Of a DNA stretch of 64,000 bases, positions 62,001 through 63,939 are shown piece by piece. The stretch lies in assembly GCF_963678635.1 (NCBI RefSeq), contig NC_087063.1, positions 38,516,759 through 38,580,758 of the forward strand, read 5' to 3'. The notes under the pieces were generated by a model, which worked only from the letters and a program-made list of their open reading frames with translations, made no database searches and had not been told where the DNA came from. Within the stretch, counting starts at the first letter, position 1, and each line of letters begins with the position of its first letter. The stretch comes from Symsagittifera roscoffensis (Eukaryota > Xenacoelomorpha > Acoela > Convolutidae). A program made the position numbers and the translations under genes.

Positions 62001-63939
62001 ACGACCTCACTACACTCGAGAGAGAATGACCAACTACAATCGATATGCCGCTCACAATCACAACTCAAAGGATTTAGAGTACGACTTGACTTCGCAGAAA
62101 AGGACTTCATTGAACTAGACCAATGACCACCTCGATGTTCAAGTATACGTACAGATCCGAGTAACCAGGCATCCCCTCCACGCACAATCTCCACGCCATT
62201 CCCAAACTAGATCATACACAAAAGAAGTTCTCCACGCAGAACAGAAAAACCTGACATAGCCAACCATTCTGGAATCAGAATTGACTTTGTTGCAGAGACT
62301 CAGTCGTTGTCACAAGAAGAAGCGAAAGAAAATTATGATGTTCGCCAAATACCAACGTCCATCATCCACCCTTGAATTACAGAAGAACTGTTCTAAAAAA
62401 CTCTGTAAAACCCGGATGGGTGGAACCTGATCTAAACTATATTTTATGATTGGATAAATTAAATGTTTTACCAATGTAAAGTATTTAATATTAACCAATC
62501 ATGATCCATCTAACTAACAACCCACTTATTTGTAAGTGCTGAAGTTACTTGTAATTTCAGCACCAGAGAGATTTGAATTTAACTTAGAAATTAGTTGGAC
62601 TCTCCCGAGCACTTCAGCAGCCGCAATAAACCAGTATACCCTAGATCTATTGAGCCTAGCAGAGACTAGTTAAACAACCTGAGACTAGATAGTATAAGAG
62701 TAAGATTAGGATCGGTATTAGACTAAGAAGTTGCACGAATCTATCCGGCCGAAAATAAGATAGCGTGACGAGCAGACGGTGTACCCTATCCGAAATTACT
62801 CTATGAGTTACACTTCGGTTCTAACTCATTTGATTTATTTTTTTTTGCGGTTTGACTTTTCATTTCTTTTTAATAGTGCTAGGTATTTTAGCAGACCGGT
62901 TTTATGCAGACCGATATTTTAGTAGGCTCAGAACAGATGTTTTTTGTTGATCTGCTAAAAGACTCATTTTTCACTCTGTAAGCTTAAAGATTGGTCGGCT
63001 AAAAGATCGTAACCCTTTTTTTAAGTTCAATTTAAATTCAATTGCTAAAATACCAGCAAATTGTGCTCTACAAATATTAAAACGGAAATGGCGCGAACAA
63101 ACATTAATGACTTTTTAAAATGAGTTCTATTTCTAATTTTTACAGCGGAATGATAAATATATATTGAAAAAAAAAACATTTTAATTATTCTTGTTTTAAG
63201 AGAGCTTCAACTTGATATATTTTTTATTCAGTTTTCGAACTTTCCAAAAAATCCTCTGTTCATTGACACTTTTCCAACTGTTTGTTGGCTATGTTTTTAA
63301 GAGTAATGTTGGCTGTAGAGAAGACTCCTATATAGGTCTTGCTGATTTTTTTTCTTTTTTTTTTCAGGAAAAAGTCTTGAAATGCTCTAATAACTACAGA
63401 TGTGCATTCATACACATTGATGCATTTATGAATGCACTTAGGTCTATATGCATTTTTTGAGTTCAATTGAAAATTTATCAGTTGAGCGTGACATAGATAG
63501 CACTCTCCAAATACGAACGTGCAAATTTGTAGTTTTCTACGATTTCTAGTTTCGAAAGTGGAATTTAATTTGATTTCCAGCGGAATAAAAACTTTACCTG
63601 TTCATCCAGTTTTCTCAAGTTGGGTTAATGTTATCAAAAAAGCGCCAATCATAAATAGTTCTAGAAATATAAAGGGCTTAAAGGGCATCTCTTTGATTTA
63701 ATTATGTCTGTGATCAACGTATCACTTTTGGCGTAATTTTTGAACTAAGAAAAGCCAAAATCTCAACTCAATTTGAGAAAAACGCGTTTTAAATTTCAAG
63801 TTTAGATCGTTTTGTCCGGTTAATTTAAATCAGCACTATATAGTCAAATTAGTTTATGTTTCAGTCTTCTGGTCATCGCAAACAGAAGGGACGACCTATT
63901 CCAGTGAAGGCAACGGCACTTGTTATGGACAGTTCCAAT
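25899..63939 (+). CDS. PLEKHM2: PLEKHM2 (SKIP)-like RUN and PH domain protein, 13 exons, 3' partial
   Basis: In the known family, PLEKHM2/SKIP links lysosomes to kinesin-1: its RUN domain binds the GTPase Arl8 and its middle region binds kinesin light chain. Thirteen exons join in consistent phase to 1,086 codons: 25899-26012, 26709-26809, 26946-27046, 27151-27338, 28740-28906, 33899-35246, 35337-35454, 35551-35612, 40371-40504, 41299-41874, 41946-42014, 43279-43483, 63865-63939. RUN spans about residues 8-168, with 'ARAWLHQAI' and 'LLLGLESIKFDL' close to the vertebrate protein. Residues about 170-670 are disordered with a Lys/Arg cluster (about 243-255). A first PH-like region follows (about 674-790, 'LLITNRAVYLLKF'), then a second PH (about 955-1060) ending in the usual Trp helix ('DASEWIHTIRKFI'). 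I see no W-acidic kinesin motif of the usual form; only 'NWERK' and 'SSWLTSSNDNE' hold Trp. The start ATG is the first one that stays open; two earlier ATGs in the exon stop at once. The human protein is about 1,019 residues. Confidence 0.8.
26709..26809 (+). CDS. PLEKHM2: PLEKHM2-like exon 2 (RUN)
   Basis: Acceptor 'ctttttttcag'; donor 'gtaagc' at 26810; phase 0 in and 2 out. It encodes the RUN segment around 'QFIESIDLLLSH'. Confidence 0.75.
26946..27046 (+). CDS. PLEKHM2: PLEKHM2-like exon 3 (RUN)
   Basis: Follows a 136-bp intron; phase 2 in and 1 out; donor 'gtttgt' at 27047. Contains 'KNSFWNLAKEI', the conserved aromatic position of RUN domains. Confidence 0.75.
27151..27338 (+). CDS. 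PLEKHM2: PLEKHM2-like exon 4 (RUN C-terminal half)
   Basis: Acceptor 'tacgtttcag', phase 1 in and 0 out, donor 'gtacgt'. Encodes 'ARAWLHQAIQDQLLHCYL' through 'LGLESIKFDLTS', the diagnostic end of the RUN domain. Confidence 0.85.
27339..28739. other. PLEKHM2-like intron 4
   Basis: Contains a 15-C run beside a T-arm-like sequence on the - strand ('ggggttcgaatccctg' read in reverse, about 27460-27477) and a family D SINE (28372-28565, +). No other coding sequence seen. Confidence 0.5.
28372..28565 (+). repeat. tRNA-derived SINE fragment, family D, + strand
   Basis: Shares 'gttcgaggcccaccatgacc' (B-box-like at its left end), 'cacaacagcggttct' and 'ttggtccttttcctcg' with the - strand copy at 37030-37345. 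Ends with GCCTCTGTG (28555-28563). Confidence 0.55.
28740..28906 (+). CDS. PLEKHM2: PLEKHM2-like exon 5
   Basis: Acceptor 'ttgatatag' is weak (purine-rich), but the phase (0 in, 2 out) fits both neighbours and the donor 'gtaagt' is perfect. It encodes a Ser/Arg/Asp-rich linker after RUN including 'SSLHSGDSFDD', similar in place and style to the SSVHGSDS-type segment of the family. Confidence 0.65.
29634..30590. repeat. Diverged tandem pair, unit about 460 bp
   Basis: The string 'atgttccgaccatattc' recurs (29647 and 30104), as does 'gcgtggaaaacaaaaag' (30066 and 30502), giving a period of about 440-460 bp. No ends or frames assign it to a class. Confidence 0.45.
30904..31626. mobile_element. 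Palindromic TA-flanked MITE with ~300-bp arms
   Basis: Both termini read CAGTGCTGATTTAAATTATC inward and are flanked by TA (30902-30903 and 31627-31628), as in Tc1/mariner-type elements. The arms (about 30904-31240 and 31290-31626) are inverted copies with roughly 90% identity, leaving a short spacer. The 723-bp element would fold into one long hairpin. Each arm keeps an open frame of about 65-80 codons with the same peptide, 'ILNKNFTPKMGHSGFFQL'. It is nested in the Helitron-like element. A related end fragment lies near 63755-63838. Confidence 0.8.
31800..33500. repeat. ~165-bp minisatellite array in Helitron-like element 2
   Basis: About nine or ten units marked by 'gtactctcagg', 'ttgcctcc', 'gactgctcaaat' and 'gttttcgagatatgacg'. 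There is a local expansion at 32640-32705, where a 34-bp piece ('gcgaattttgcctccaaata' region) is repeated three times. Confidence 0.75.
33899..35246 (+). CDS. PLEKHM2: PLEKHM2-like exon 6 (large disordered region)
   Basis: Acceptor 'tttggtag' at 33891-33898, phase 2 in and 0 out, donor 'gttagt'. Encodes 449 complete codons rich in S, E, K, N and D. A basic cluster ('KQRQKSKRRYKRDKS') lies near its start, followed by Ser/Glu-rich and acidic patches such as 'FFDSDDVNENG'. Codon use and GC content rise sharply compared with the flanking introns. Confidence 0.8.
35337..35454 (+). CDS. PLEKHM2: PLEKHM2-like exon 7 (first PH-like region)
   Basis: Follows a 90-bp intron with acceptor 'tctcttttccttag'; phase 0 in and 1 out; donor 'gtaagt'. 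Contains 'RVIDLLITNRAVYLLKF', matching the 'lTd..vYLLrk' beta-hairpin of the family. Confidence 0.8.
35551..35612 (+). CDS. PLEKHM2: PLEKHM2-like exon 8
   Basis: Acceptor 'tctgttttag', phase 1 in and 0 out, donor 'gtgagt' at 35613. Encodes 'DEEKNHCLHYFFPLDEILLI', continuing the PH-like fold. Confidence 0.75.
36366..36888 (+). repeat. tRNA-derived SINE, family A, copy 3
   Basis: The 5' hairpin is truncated (only 'gcttgtgtta' remains). The tRNA-like segment (about 36545-36620, 'gtagcgtagaggtagagaag' and 'gggtttgaacctgggc'), body and 3' hairpin GCGAAGTGCAACTTCGC with CCTCTGTGT match copies 1 and 2. Unlike them it is not followed by the 'attcatgagacaagg' flank. Confidence 0.7.
37030..37345 (-). 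repeat. tRNA-derived SINE, family D, - strand
   Basis: On the - strand it reads A-box-like 'ggtggtgaaatggttacga', then B-box-like 'ggttgttcgaggtacac', then 'cacaacagcggttctg' and a tail around 'ctggtccttttcatcg'. The same blocks occur on the + strand at 28372-28565. Confidence 0.6.
38316..39660 (-). pseudogene. Inactivated non-LTR (LINE) reverse transcriptase fragment
   Basis: Read on the - strand, four pieces in different frames give the order of a LINE RT domain: 'LNAINSLKPNYSCGIDEI' (39296-39550), then 'SSCDKIIEKIMHSRLYKYL' (39090-39290), then the catalytic 'FLFADDTNV' followed by 'KSNKLTINSDKT' (38645-38896), then a C-terminal thumb-like part (38316-38666). Stops and frameshifts separate them, and no endonuclease domain is seen. 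The style resembles Jockey/CR1-type elements, but the clade is not decided here. It sits antisense in intron 8. Confidence 0.8.
40015..40260. repeat. R1 dispersed repeat, partial copy
   Basis: R1 blocks 'gaaatggcgcgagagaacat', 'acttctagtgtcgaaag', 'attgatccagttttttcagt' and 'attcaagagggctttta' in order. Confidence 0.5.
40371..40504 (+). CDS. PLEKHM2: PLEKHM2-like exon 9
   Basis: Acceptor 'aattatttcag', donor 'gtgagt', phase 0 in and 2 out. The frame used gives 'GLKIFSRRSHEVDW' followed by 'KRNAEFWFETG', matching the strand and C-terminal helix of the first PH-like domain in the family. Confidence 0.7.
41299..41874 (+). CDS. PLEKHM2: PLEKHM2-like exon 10
   Basis: Acceptor 'tttgttcag' (the frame is continuous with exon 9 only from here), phase 2 in and out, donor 'gtattt'. 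Encodes a helix ('IIADKLSQAITQF'), a Ser-rich low-complexity stretch, and the start of the second PH domain ending 'WKDYQFTI'. Confidence 0.75.
41946..42014 (+). CDS. PLEKHM2: PLEKHM2-like exon 11 (second PH)
   Basis: 69 bp after a 71-bp intron, phase 2 in and out; acceptor 'ctttttcag', donor 'gtgaga'. Encodes 'NGNLYKAEYSNGGK', the beta-hairpin typical of PH domains. Confidence 0.75.
42015..43278. other. PLEKHM2-like intron 11
   Basis: Contains a family C SINE (42475-42918) flanked by R1 pieces (about 42160-42430 and 42930-43150). Confidence 0.55.
42475..42918 (+). repeat. tRNA-derived SINE, family C, copy 2
   Basis: Body matches 22211-22667. The tRNA-like segment at about 42747-42820 has 'gtggcctagaggatagggcg' and B-box-like 'caggttcaagcccatac'. 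It ends with hairpin GCGAAGCGCAGCTTTGC and CCTCTGT. Confidence 0.65.
43279..43483 (+). CDS. PLEKHM2: PLEKHM2-like exon 12 (second PH, C-terminal half)
   Basis: Acceptor 'tcaatttttag', phase 2 in and 0 out, donor 'gttagt'. Ends in 'RNERDASEWIHTIRKFIP', the conserved Trp-containing C-terminal helix of PH domains. Confidence 0.8.
43967..43970. repeat. Target-site duplication, left copy (TTTG)
   Basis: TTTG directly before the 5' LTR matches TTTG at 62829-62832 directly after the 3' LTR. Four bases is usual for gypsy/errantivirus and some retroviral integrases. Confidence 0.85.
43971..44378 (+). repeat. 5' LTR
   Basis: 408 bp, TG...CA. It contains three CCAAT motifs (reverse at 43999-44003, forward at 44021-44025 and 44045-44049), an 8-bp hairpin GTGCTGAA/TTCAGCAC (44086-44093 with 44106-44113), and AATAAA at 44175-44180. 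A TATA box is not certain ('gtataagag' near 44240 lies downstream of the AATAAA). Confidence 0.95.
44381..44400 (+). promoter_or_regulatory. Candidate primer-binding site
   Basis: Two bases after the 5' LTR lies TGGTGCGACC, starting with the TGG expected for pairing with a tRNA 3' CCA end. The first ten bases pair with a tRNA ending GGTCGCACCA; I cannot assign the isoacceptor, and the pairing beyond about ten to twelve bases is uncertain. Confidence 0.6.
44401..45632 (+). promoter_or_regulatory. Long 5' leader of the retrovirus-like element
   Basis: About 1.2 kb before the basic ORF. It holds a 25-bp direct repeat (45031-45055 and 45091-45115, 'gatcatcaaggcttatcctt' plus 'ggatc'), whose core AAGG...CCTT can fold back and which could serve in dimerisation or packaging. 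It also has two donor-like GTAAGT sites (45331-45336 and 45447-45452) suited to making subgenomic RNAs, and pyrimidine-rich patches such as 'gacccccccctctta' near 45290. One small ORF starts at 44467. Confidence 0.55.
44467..44700 (+). CDS. Possible 77-aa leader ORF
   Basis: It uses the first ATG after the 5' LTR (context 'acaaaatgtt'). The product contains 'ELPGIGRRPRTKDDIRQS' and is basic, with no recognisable domain. It may be a uORF controlling downstream initiation, or may be chance. No second copy is available for comparison. Confidence 0.3.
   Translation: MLYDNNLIEMSLRLNRSEPIFRTIIELPGIGRRPRTKDDIRQSRNLPYSYMIVRQKPEQTFIFRILLAMNLDFHLQT
45633..46100 (+). CDS. Basic 155-aa accessory protein upstream of gag
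   Basis: ATG to TGA, 155 residues. The middle is strongly Lys/Arg-rich ('IRTKRQTLKRKIITKQRQ', residues about 38-55, and 'RGKRRIKKQYKHK' near 110), with an acidic/Ser stretch ('SDSETTSNSSQ') between. This fits a nuclear or RNA-binding regulator or a nucleocapsid-like accessory, but no family is recognised. It overlaps the gag start by 26 nt in a different frame (Gag is +1 relative to it), so reinitiation, leaky scanning or +1 shifting could link them. An ORF upstream of gag is rare; plant Ogre elements are one known case. Confidence 0.7.
   Translation: MSFKNLGNKQTIILHNCEIDNKKYDLVITPHTQTVGYIRTKRQTLKRKIITKQRQITRKRFSKNRNAFSESETNSLDELYKLKESIDKTYPLHDQLYFSDSETTSNSSQRGKRRIKKQYKHKPVHLYNWNQPIRHINNYILTVIERKNELNAHSR
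46075..54297 (+). CDS. gag-pol: Gag-Pol polyprotein (gag, zinc knuckle, protease, RT, RNase H, integrase)
   Basis: 2,740 residues in a single frame, with no stop or frameshift between gag and pol. An unusual N-terminal extension of about 600 residues ends in a Q/N-rich tract. A capsid-like domain follows (about 600-790, 'DGAAQKWFSVLPLEIKSNW'), then a CX2CX4HX4C zinc knuckle (about 842-857), and an N/R/S/Y-rich disordered tract (about 880-1075). Protease: DSGA at 1229. RT: 'TTADMNSAYNQ' and YLDD at 1737-1740. RNase H: Asp in 'CDASNFGIG' (1886), Glu in 'RECTAI', Asp in 'TDHKPI'. Integrase: an HHCC-like finger near 2245-2290, catalytic D2321, D2381 and E2417 (D-D-35-E), and a 'RKGPYQII' GPY/F-type C-terminal domain; no chromodomain. 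All catalytic residues look intact. How Gag is made in excess without a frameshift is unclear; proteolysis or splicing are possible. Confidence 0.95.
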   Translation: MSSTHTPGDETPDDDEIFPFIVDADTDRGQHIFCQNLLVNLFEPGISPCKTEFPDVKIKRQIIDHYLKDICNITQQYGIYSIEFTSPNHNNRTYTIQTDDLDLEFSKVFSEYIKSIQYQNSQRANSIFTNEVFAIIYSYISILENEIPLTNVSPTETSKHLRVRHEITLLSSYLNIIKENFTKDDVSQHTKHDLQKILAWFIIDYFTHNIDLIAQARKNFRPQNSNDDTAITEQSDYVWDPEWSHPAFISFPQSISSQAIGTISYIRDYVRVIPLTIDATPLNYNTFLPDTQNNSLNSTVIHNENLNGTRNLTQQDIQTPSHFINEEIVHTTTTQQSISPIRPNLTTPRNTNPSQTQVTLQSTVKPSVAPKYSHMDYQTYRPMTIPSKTRKTFTKNNFADHNYNYTHPSKTNYQPQRNFNQYTKSRNWDNPMTQPNSINFQTNPPQDRSENYPFFQQNKNKKQTSYQMDYLSSDDDFLQPDIFAPNTQEYRRQGIQRTRTNHRNFSPQPIDAQNQQPIQQQNLINTQSFQPIQQQNPMTAHSYQASQMQNEIPLPYYLQQHEITRNQLSNFSQMPNAAESLQMTMNPYLMGGSSITSNKPLMVFTGTDPEYSVEDYLNAVTANLILNIGPEPINTPLHQNWIHRRTALIQTTLDGAAQKWFSVLPLEIKSNWKRFTQEFSKMFDSERNKQQQRVLCNEIRRLPNETIKQIAVRIETLVRKAYSLNTHDYKNTKMTEILMMTLTPQLRKIAIKKRASHPSSIREPDLDFRKLVDKLEQAEITMKLEETENLKLQYVNKIETTPTNINNIQESETDLVEKITEILNIYEKNPNFKGKPSFKKWCNYCRRYGHSISECRQKQQDSQNKPQKYKEPNKSFYQYMKKDQNLPNKNVYSNNSSGKPLPNNTSYTRNQSPYNSSYRGRSPERRNTNNSSQNHYNRPNSRNNYSRSNSNTQRFVSRSNSQSRNNYYPNNQSRNSSYNRNRNYSYNRNRSYSNNRNQNYPNNRSRNNSYNRSNYNRPNNNYQNRSRNNSQNRHPSYNNRYRNYSQSPHRNNNNYNNSNNRHRSSTPKHQRHINQVQSNPETTSDPPGIDDTVTDTLQLNQINCTSSDSESDTENTLAINMIKVENDYESVIYEQPFPSHIYENQSEFLQNYYTTPINSTPTTQETNAKNTTEQPNRNVKTKCLNTNHIYQNIQKEQPKEKIWTIPFLLESPRNKEFQPPDLEIDFLIDSGAESNIINIPTWNEIKSLHPKLTPLETSSKLATAQGSTLINYGKIQLFLLPTRTMEQSKILNKPFKQIFHITDIKYNIIGIPFISKYIPTINILNSKILIKDKYTKTKETSLTFFQRLNKQPPFFSKFYPIYNQQRKHLKPLSGNIYNFSIKQVHQYDKEQNKQKFYMSDFEFKPIHKFFKITISSIKYLKNSNSDIISLHVYNNTPYQVTLPLGLLGYCETNATISPIHEKAYRVNNILQLLDICQSTILNEELSINNIISNENRNTDYFTKTPYFKPTFNISNYTEDQQKFLTMFNFQHSQITQDEFEKLAKQLIKYSSVYATSKFDVGKISSSLHLPLKPDAVFKKQRASKVPIHLHDKVNRLLDILEQYNIISPVNKEEQPKGNTFINPVIILAKGESLKIVLDARYLNSLIDESKCNWPIEPIQVILTKINGKYFTTADMNSAYNQMPLDEQSRRLTQFVIGNQQYEFNRLFYGISIGPAAFSAFMSKIFRPLILKKNAITYLDDVFMQSQTKDEMFNVLEKYHQILQNENLKAAPDKSHFFLTRVKFLGHNIERKTITPLKSRIDAIQKLQPPTNKKKIQEFLGMLNFLSKYVYKMQLYLRPFYNILRQQNNFEWNTEHQARFEEIKKLLTEQISNTIPDPDQPFYAMCDASNFGIGAALLQSHNGTNKMNLISANSRLFTQAELRLSTLMRECTAIIYTLTEYEFLILGSKHPTVLFTDHKPIIFLFTQKSNPNHRVYRFQLILMKFPNLHIVWTAGKNLALPDTLSRNTPPELLTRKTTVEIPKNIKFYLAENETSPRLECKYAVKTDIEQSQINNLQHFPLYLDCQNNHYEVDLLGTSTFKPIPYSQWIKSNTQQKRTKQHPPKKDHFPLIEKEDLTDKINLSGPQTNDSKYTINQVFDLHDPLDTIPLSKLEIENIFLPPTDTITISTLKQYQNLDPIIRQLKSWHKYKTKPIKADSTILGNKTLLRYFRKFNNTTINENTDLLEYNLNESTVPCLPLSMILIAFNISHTQNIKGHSGSEKTYSNFMQNFYFPNAPIWIKVLCNDCIVCQLNKPYPNQKQIAQKQDFKGQSLYFNHRISFDTKGPISPSSEGNSYIMVIVDAFTHYVALNPVPHCNAYYAYTTLYEHWIAKFGLPEILVTDNGTEFINNEIITLCHLYNIKHKPRTSHAPWTNGLVEGMNRSLQEYLRCIINGNDTKYTEWSADVKLFPLAYNSQITTTLGMSPYEMVFNQKPRKPIMFTANSHKNAQGYCQPNKDSICYNLSLHTHDEDHFHHPQILKLASGTHTEWILNRDKKHNEIYQKITKKLLQRQNINEQINSRFTPASDLKIGTFVLIPNFNTQKGISKKLQPLRKGPYQIIAKPTDVTYKITDSNKKEIVQHRNNLLPYYPKEYALRELTQLYSFTGLKIIQNEPHLKNTEQNDNPTENQNTKPTATKNNTQNHKESPKPRKNRKMTEQIIPQEEIDKSEHRKTTRLRNQPRKNYKMFIPQSKILKKVEFKK
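54298..54897 (+). other. Non-coding gap between gag-pol and the accessory block
   Basis: 600 bp with no useful frame. 'ttagcctaaagta' is repeated about 40 bp apart (near 54657 and 54690). It may hold splice signals for the downstream ORFs, but I cannot fix a site. Confidence 0.45.
54898..55128 (+). CDS. Small hydrophobic membrane protein (76 aa)
   Basis: Residues about 19-58 are almost all I, L and F ('ILIIFCNIFLIFYTILELFL'), enough for one long or two short membrane helices. It is followed by the tail 'LEYIHRYDFNNLSK'. Its stop overlaps the next ATG as ATGA (55125-55128). No family is recognised. Size, hydrophobicity and position recall viral small membrane proteins or viroporins, which is inference. 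T-rich hydrophobic frames can arise by chance, but the sense strand here is A-rich, so a T-rich island is notable. Confidence 0.55.
   Translation: MLFSQTVAQILINFKHFFSILEAFIIFLFDILEYFLIILIIFCNIFLIFYTILELFLQLSKTLEYIHRYDFNNLSK
55125..55313 (+). CDS. Small membrane protein (62 aa), ATGA-coupled
   Basis: Starts within the stop of the previous ORF (ATGA), suggesting termination-reinitiation. Two hydrophobic segments ('FLLFVIFITFLSSLILTI' and 'IITFALATIFLIIFL') flank a short basic loop 'CKCIKK', followed by a polar tail. The hairpin-like two-TM layout with a basic loop is typical of viroporin-like proteins, but no homology is recognised. Confidence 0.55.
   Translation: MIRTIFSRTDIFLLFVIFITFLSSLILTICKCIKKAIITFALATIFLIIFLEEYYNKHKPSH
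55319..56455 (+). CDS. ATG-less ORF of about 378 codons (unknown protein, Pro/Ser/Thr-rich N-terminus)
   Basis: The frame is open from 55319 (after TAA at 55316) to TAA at 56453-56455 and contains no ATG. Its coding character is clear: A-rich codons like the neighbouring ORFs. The first 200 or so residues are Pro/Ser/Thr/Gln-rich, for example 'PSTPSISQFSPLPFNLNF'. A more ordered C-terminal half includes 'NWALNRLQYRQDIHND' and 'ITVKLNNITQHPYPLN', ending 'SGLSYTCIF'. It overlaps the env ATG by 13 nt in another frame. A spliced leader exon supplying the start codon, or non-AUG initiation, would be needed. A -1 shift from the upstream ORF is blocked by TAA at 55316. The function is unknown. Confidence 0.65.
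   Translation, partial: KFKNPSKIATQQSQNQSSPTSSQDNPTPPSTTQNPQTSTRISFQDNPYTFEERHARLSEPLEPVQRQASLSEPTYNLYPTLPQELSRIRNLSQNQNTTEINRQIIHPRRNRNFQTPRVHFDIPQSPSQTTPENTTGITPETPTLFSQRSTSSLPSDYLGSTPTSEQIRENPFNPPNLTSRLPYWTTHSFTQGEPNLVNDPIDISTDTTTSSSLPETLSLPSTPSISQFSPLPFNLNFPNNLDARYREQSSINIPLRLDWNTFTAPPPLFGQHQESNRLHNWALNRLQYRQDIHNDIRDHNIQILQQNSLQLKFEITVKLNNITQHPYPLNPPNITAQSLPPPFITTEVIYKYDRYTKNTIGYITFYNPYSGLSYTCIF
56443..59061 (+). CDS. env: Env-like membrane glycoprotein (872 aa)
   Basis: Starts with a signal peptide ('MYILKLLIFLQLLFLVTS'). The ectodomain of about 680 residues has at least 15 cysteines and several N-glycosylation sites (for example NIT, NTT, NRS). A cysteine-rich segment at about 480-570 ('FYTCTKKVSPLYVFEDKRC') precedes a helical stretch, then a membrane segment at about 700-727 ('MFNFIGFLFSLLKGIYN') and a second hydrophobic stretch at about 745-768. 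The tail of roughly 100 residues carries PTAP (794-797) followed by 'QLPPLP', and a YEQI sorting-like motif near 855. By position and layout it is an envelope/fusion protein. The cysteine pattern before the membrane recalls captured class III-like glycoproteins of negative-strand viruses more than gypsy/baculovirus F, but that is inference. No strong furin site is seen (only minimal RSTR). Confidence 0.8.
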   Translation: MYILKLLIFLQLLFLVTSNQNINPSPRTGPQDLLVTHYDCEENEQKTLHKYAINQVSQCETEPQAIETTDIIATLYSKARATTVTGYKFTATFSEKKVHCSQVSNGNKNRLDHESFYQSNIERLLHLNPDDCKNELLRLNITQNKNSQRKLVNFQVFSDSVHQSQLERHQGHIKLDEKYPYNGAHGRLTYDLHDKHWIPHIGINNPSNCKADTKNKGYQEIMFFDWKIQLEKIQLTRDLSDNTMIYQGIRLPCKNDQGYCDPTTRTQATIVWFPEDTCTTFQVAKIHARMIKFHEKYFIQSIPYEQVHPSRKLSSDFRNIDNIENKLTRFQIYQETELACKYRNPLHRTQYSEILVEYEKGFDMTTGKVKIDPYATGHPLNEGTSYIPVNFEKSNGQPGGHLKPYDTRSTRLQELSLMNTTYFGNIHYDIHLDMKLDYTISRIFQEMSLSELETLHQLCELERTQILQSLALAVLKIPYAGYLLSGNRSNFLDYEGNILWFYTCTKKVSPLYVFEDKRCYKRIPIFYKNKVHFVDTLSRRTYFWDTAVPCGSENSHNVVQLNPDENKYYLLTPYPTLMQSLKKFSPESIRAIARNPNIDLQSIGIYSKSDIQHHIRTQQFQELLTQMDTIQRQSIDQNLRKLAETAGFADIYTQDYSGYFKDIKDYIYLNGEKYRPQDISPINIFSFVTLKNEILDFLGWPYYILEKLTILYAMFNFIGFLFSLLKGIYNTCAIHTQVNRQASVARILFAGFFGIFSTSINKILLEAQIKEYNTKITTRQNTYDEEHNNVDTQPTAPQLPPLPNNHPLSLVPRNFRNLAITHNPNFRLNTSQSPVQHIMTHQSQDDNTYEQIIEQPHTTAFQSQNNNFFSPR
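59058..60857 (+). CDS. 599-aa protein of unknown function downstream of env
   Basis: Its ATG overlaps the env stop as ATGA, again suggesting reinitiation. The first 200 residues are Pro/Ser/Thr/Asn-rich and disordered ('PSYASQVTPTYSSYHSDQSS'). Residues about 200-599 look folded, with aromatic-rich segments ('FVDEYVLMPTLSWTSYYHF', 'RFQIFSLTFHFLAPHERDL') and a helical C-terminus ('LLWPLLQTKNIIRILAKLL'). There is no signal peptide or TM, and no family is recognised. The layout (disordered P/S/T N-terminus plus folded C-terminus) repeats that of the ATG-less ORF upstream of env. The N-terminal codons are more C-rich than in gag-pol. Confidence 0.75.
   Translation: MSRQLGSLHRSNSHPTNLSSPIPIIPLFAFPPPDFPSSNVTSGMNSDTNSHISVLYSISQLNNPNIETPDEFADSEPSPSNNFHNPSNFSQPPFQPILSNNPDPITPTPSYASQVTPTYSSYHSDQSSHSPDTPRISPELENFITLQQQPYHLNTPTINQISSTTNSSNPPTPSSNYTESLTPSSTSTISSLNTNRAYRTFKRKFPNHPFPAKPGTAREYINHPQHTNTKEFLAITLPSFPQYTLNTPHDANETRNFVDEYVLMPTLSWTSYYHFTNPLCLPLSSTSIDIERNKDMLYQLTTPLTARQFTYVGYKKSLKIHTAPRANEYTLEYYDHNIIRANQDQFLDDDRFANPQITEKFFIKTPYVFTLNIFDRKFDHIISEALTNTQAYESFKERFQIFSLTFHFLAPHERDLHCSHDIMLRTKQTHTYSYYRFIQNHFDLHTPSRQSHHRFQFINSKYTSPYFLNFTYCIKDTNLHGILRNYDPITQMYIFCPITKTFNAEESRPFLIPHEFLQPIEIPILEFIHNTKFNHKLYNLIQNTPYEFAVGTEELTTIKALQLLWPLLQTKNIIRILAKLLTTSELIHDIFSHGFFPDD
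60861..60939 (+). other. 79-bp canonical intron after the last stop codon of the element
   Basis: The donor CAG|GTAAGT begins three bases after the TAA at 60855-60857. There is a branch-like 'tactaac' near 60885 and an acceptor 'atgttttctttag' ending at 60939. The signals are stronger than most host introns here. The acceptor may also receive splices from leader or upstream donors to make short RNAs, while unspliced RNA serves as genome. Confidence 0.6.
60940..62420 (+). other. 3' untranslated region of the element
   Basis: 1.5 kb with no sense ORF of note. It contains 'gcagtaaat' repeats near 61071, 61105 and 61158, C-runs ('ttttcccccac', 'attcccccat') at similar spacing, and a repeated 'ggcctaaccca.c' near 61716 and 61760. 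A purine tract 'aagaagaagcgaaagaaaa' lies at about 62314-62332. The sequence just before the 3' LTR ('cccggatggg') is only a weak polypurine tract. Confidence 0.5.
62421..62828 (+). repeat. 3' LTR
   Basis: Identical to 43971-44378 at all 408 positions. AATAAA at 62625-62630 would act as the poly(A) signal of the element, and could cut host transcripts short because the element is in sense orientation. Confidence 0.95.
62829..62832. repeat. Target-site duplication, right copy (TTTG)
   Basis: Matches 43967-43970; the flanking bases beyond differ, so the duplication is exactly 4 bp. Confidence 0.85.
63300..63700. repeat. R1 dispersed repeat, copy near the right edge
   Basis: Blocks 'actcctatataggtcttgct', 'atttatgaatgcacttaggt', 'gatttctagtttcgaaagtg', 'cagcggaataaaaactttac' and 'tctcaagttgggttaatgtt' match copy 1 closely and in order. 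Confidence 0.65.
63755..63838. mobile_element. End fragment of the palindromic TA-flanked MITE family
   Basis: 'caatttgagaaaaacgcgtt' followed by 'ttttgtccggttaatttaaa' and 'tcagcacta' matches the right terminus of the element at 30904-31626, with a mismatch at the last base. Only one end is present. Confidence 0.6.
63865..63939 (+). CDS. PLEKHM2: PLEKHM2-like exon 13 (last in window)
   Basis: Acceptor 'tatgtttcag', phase 0 in and out, donor 'gtaata' at 63940. Encodes 'PIPVKATALVMDSSN', matching the family's segment after the PH domain, where a further beta-strand begins. The gene continues past the window. Confidence 0.7.

Noticed and set aside
61482-62194. Antisense frames in the 3' part of the retrovirus-like element (possible antisense gene)
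   Set aside because: The complement of an A/C-rich strand gives F/V/C-rich frames by chance; an antisense gene would need transcript support.
62401-62420. Strong polypurine tract directly before the 3' LTR
   Set aside because: Only 'ggatggg' is purine-rich there; the longer purine run at 62314-62332 is about 90 bp away, so no confident call was made.
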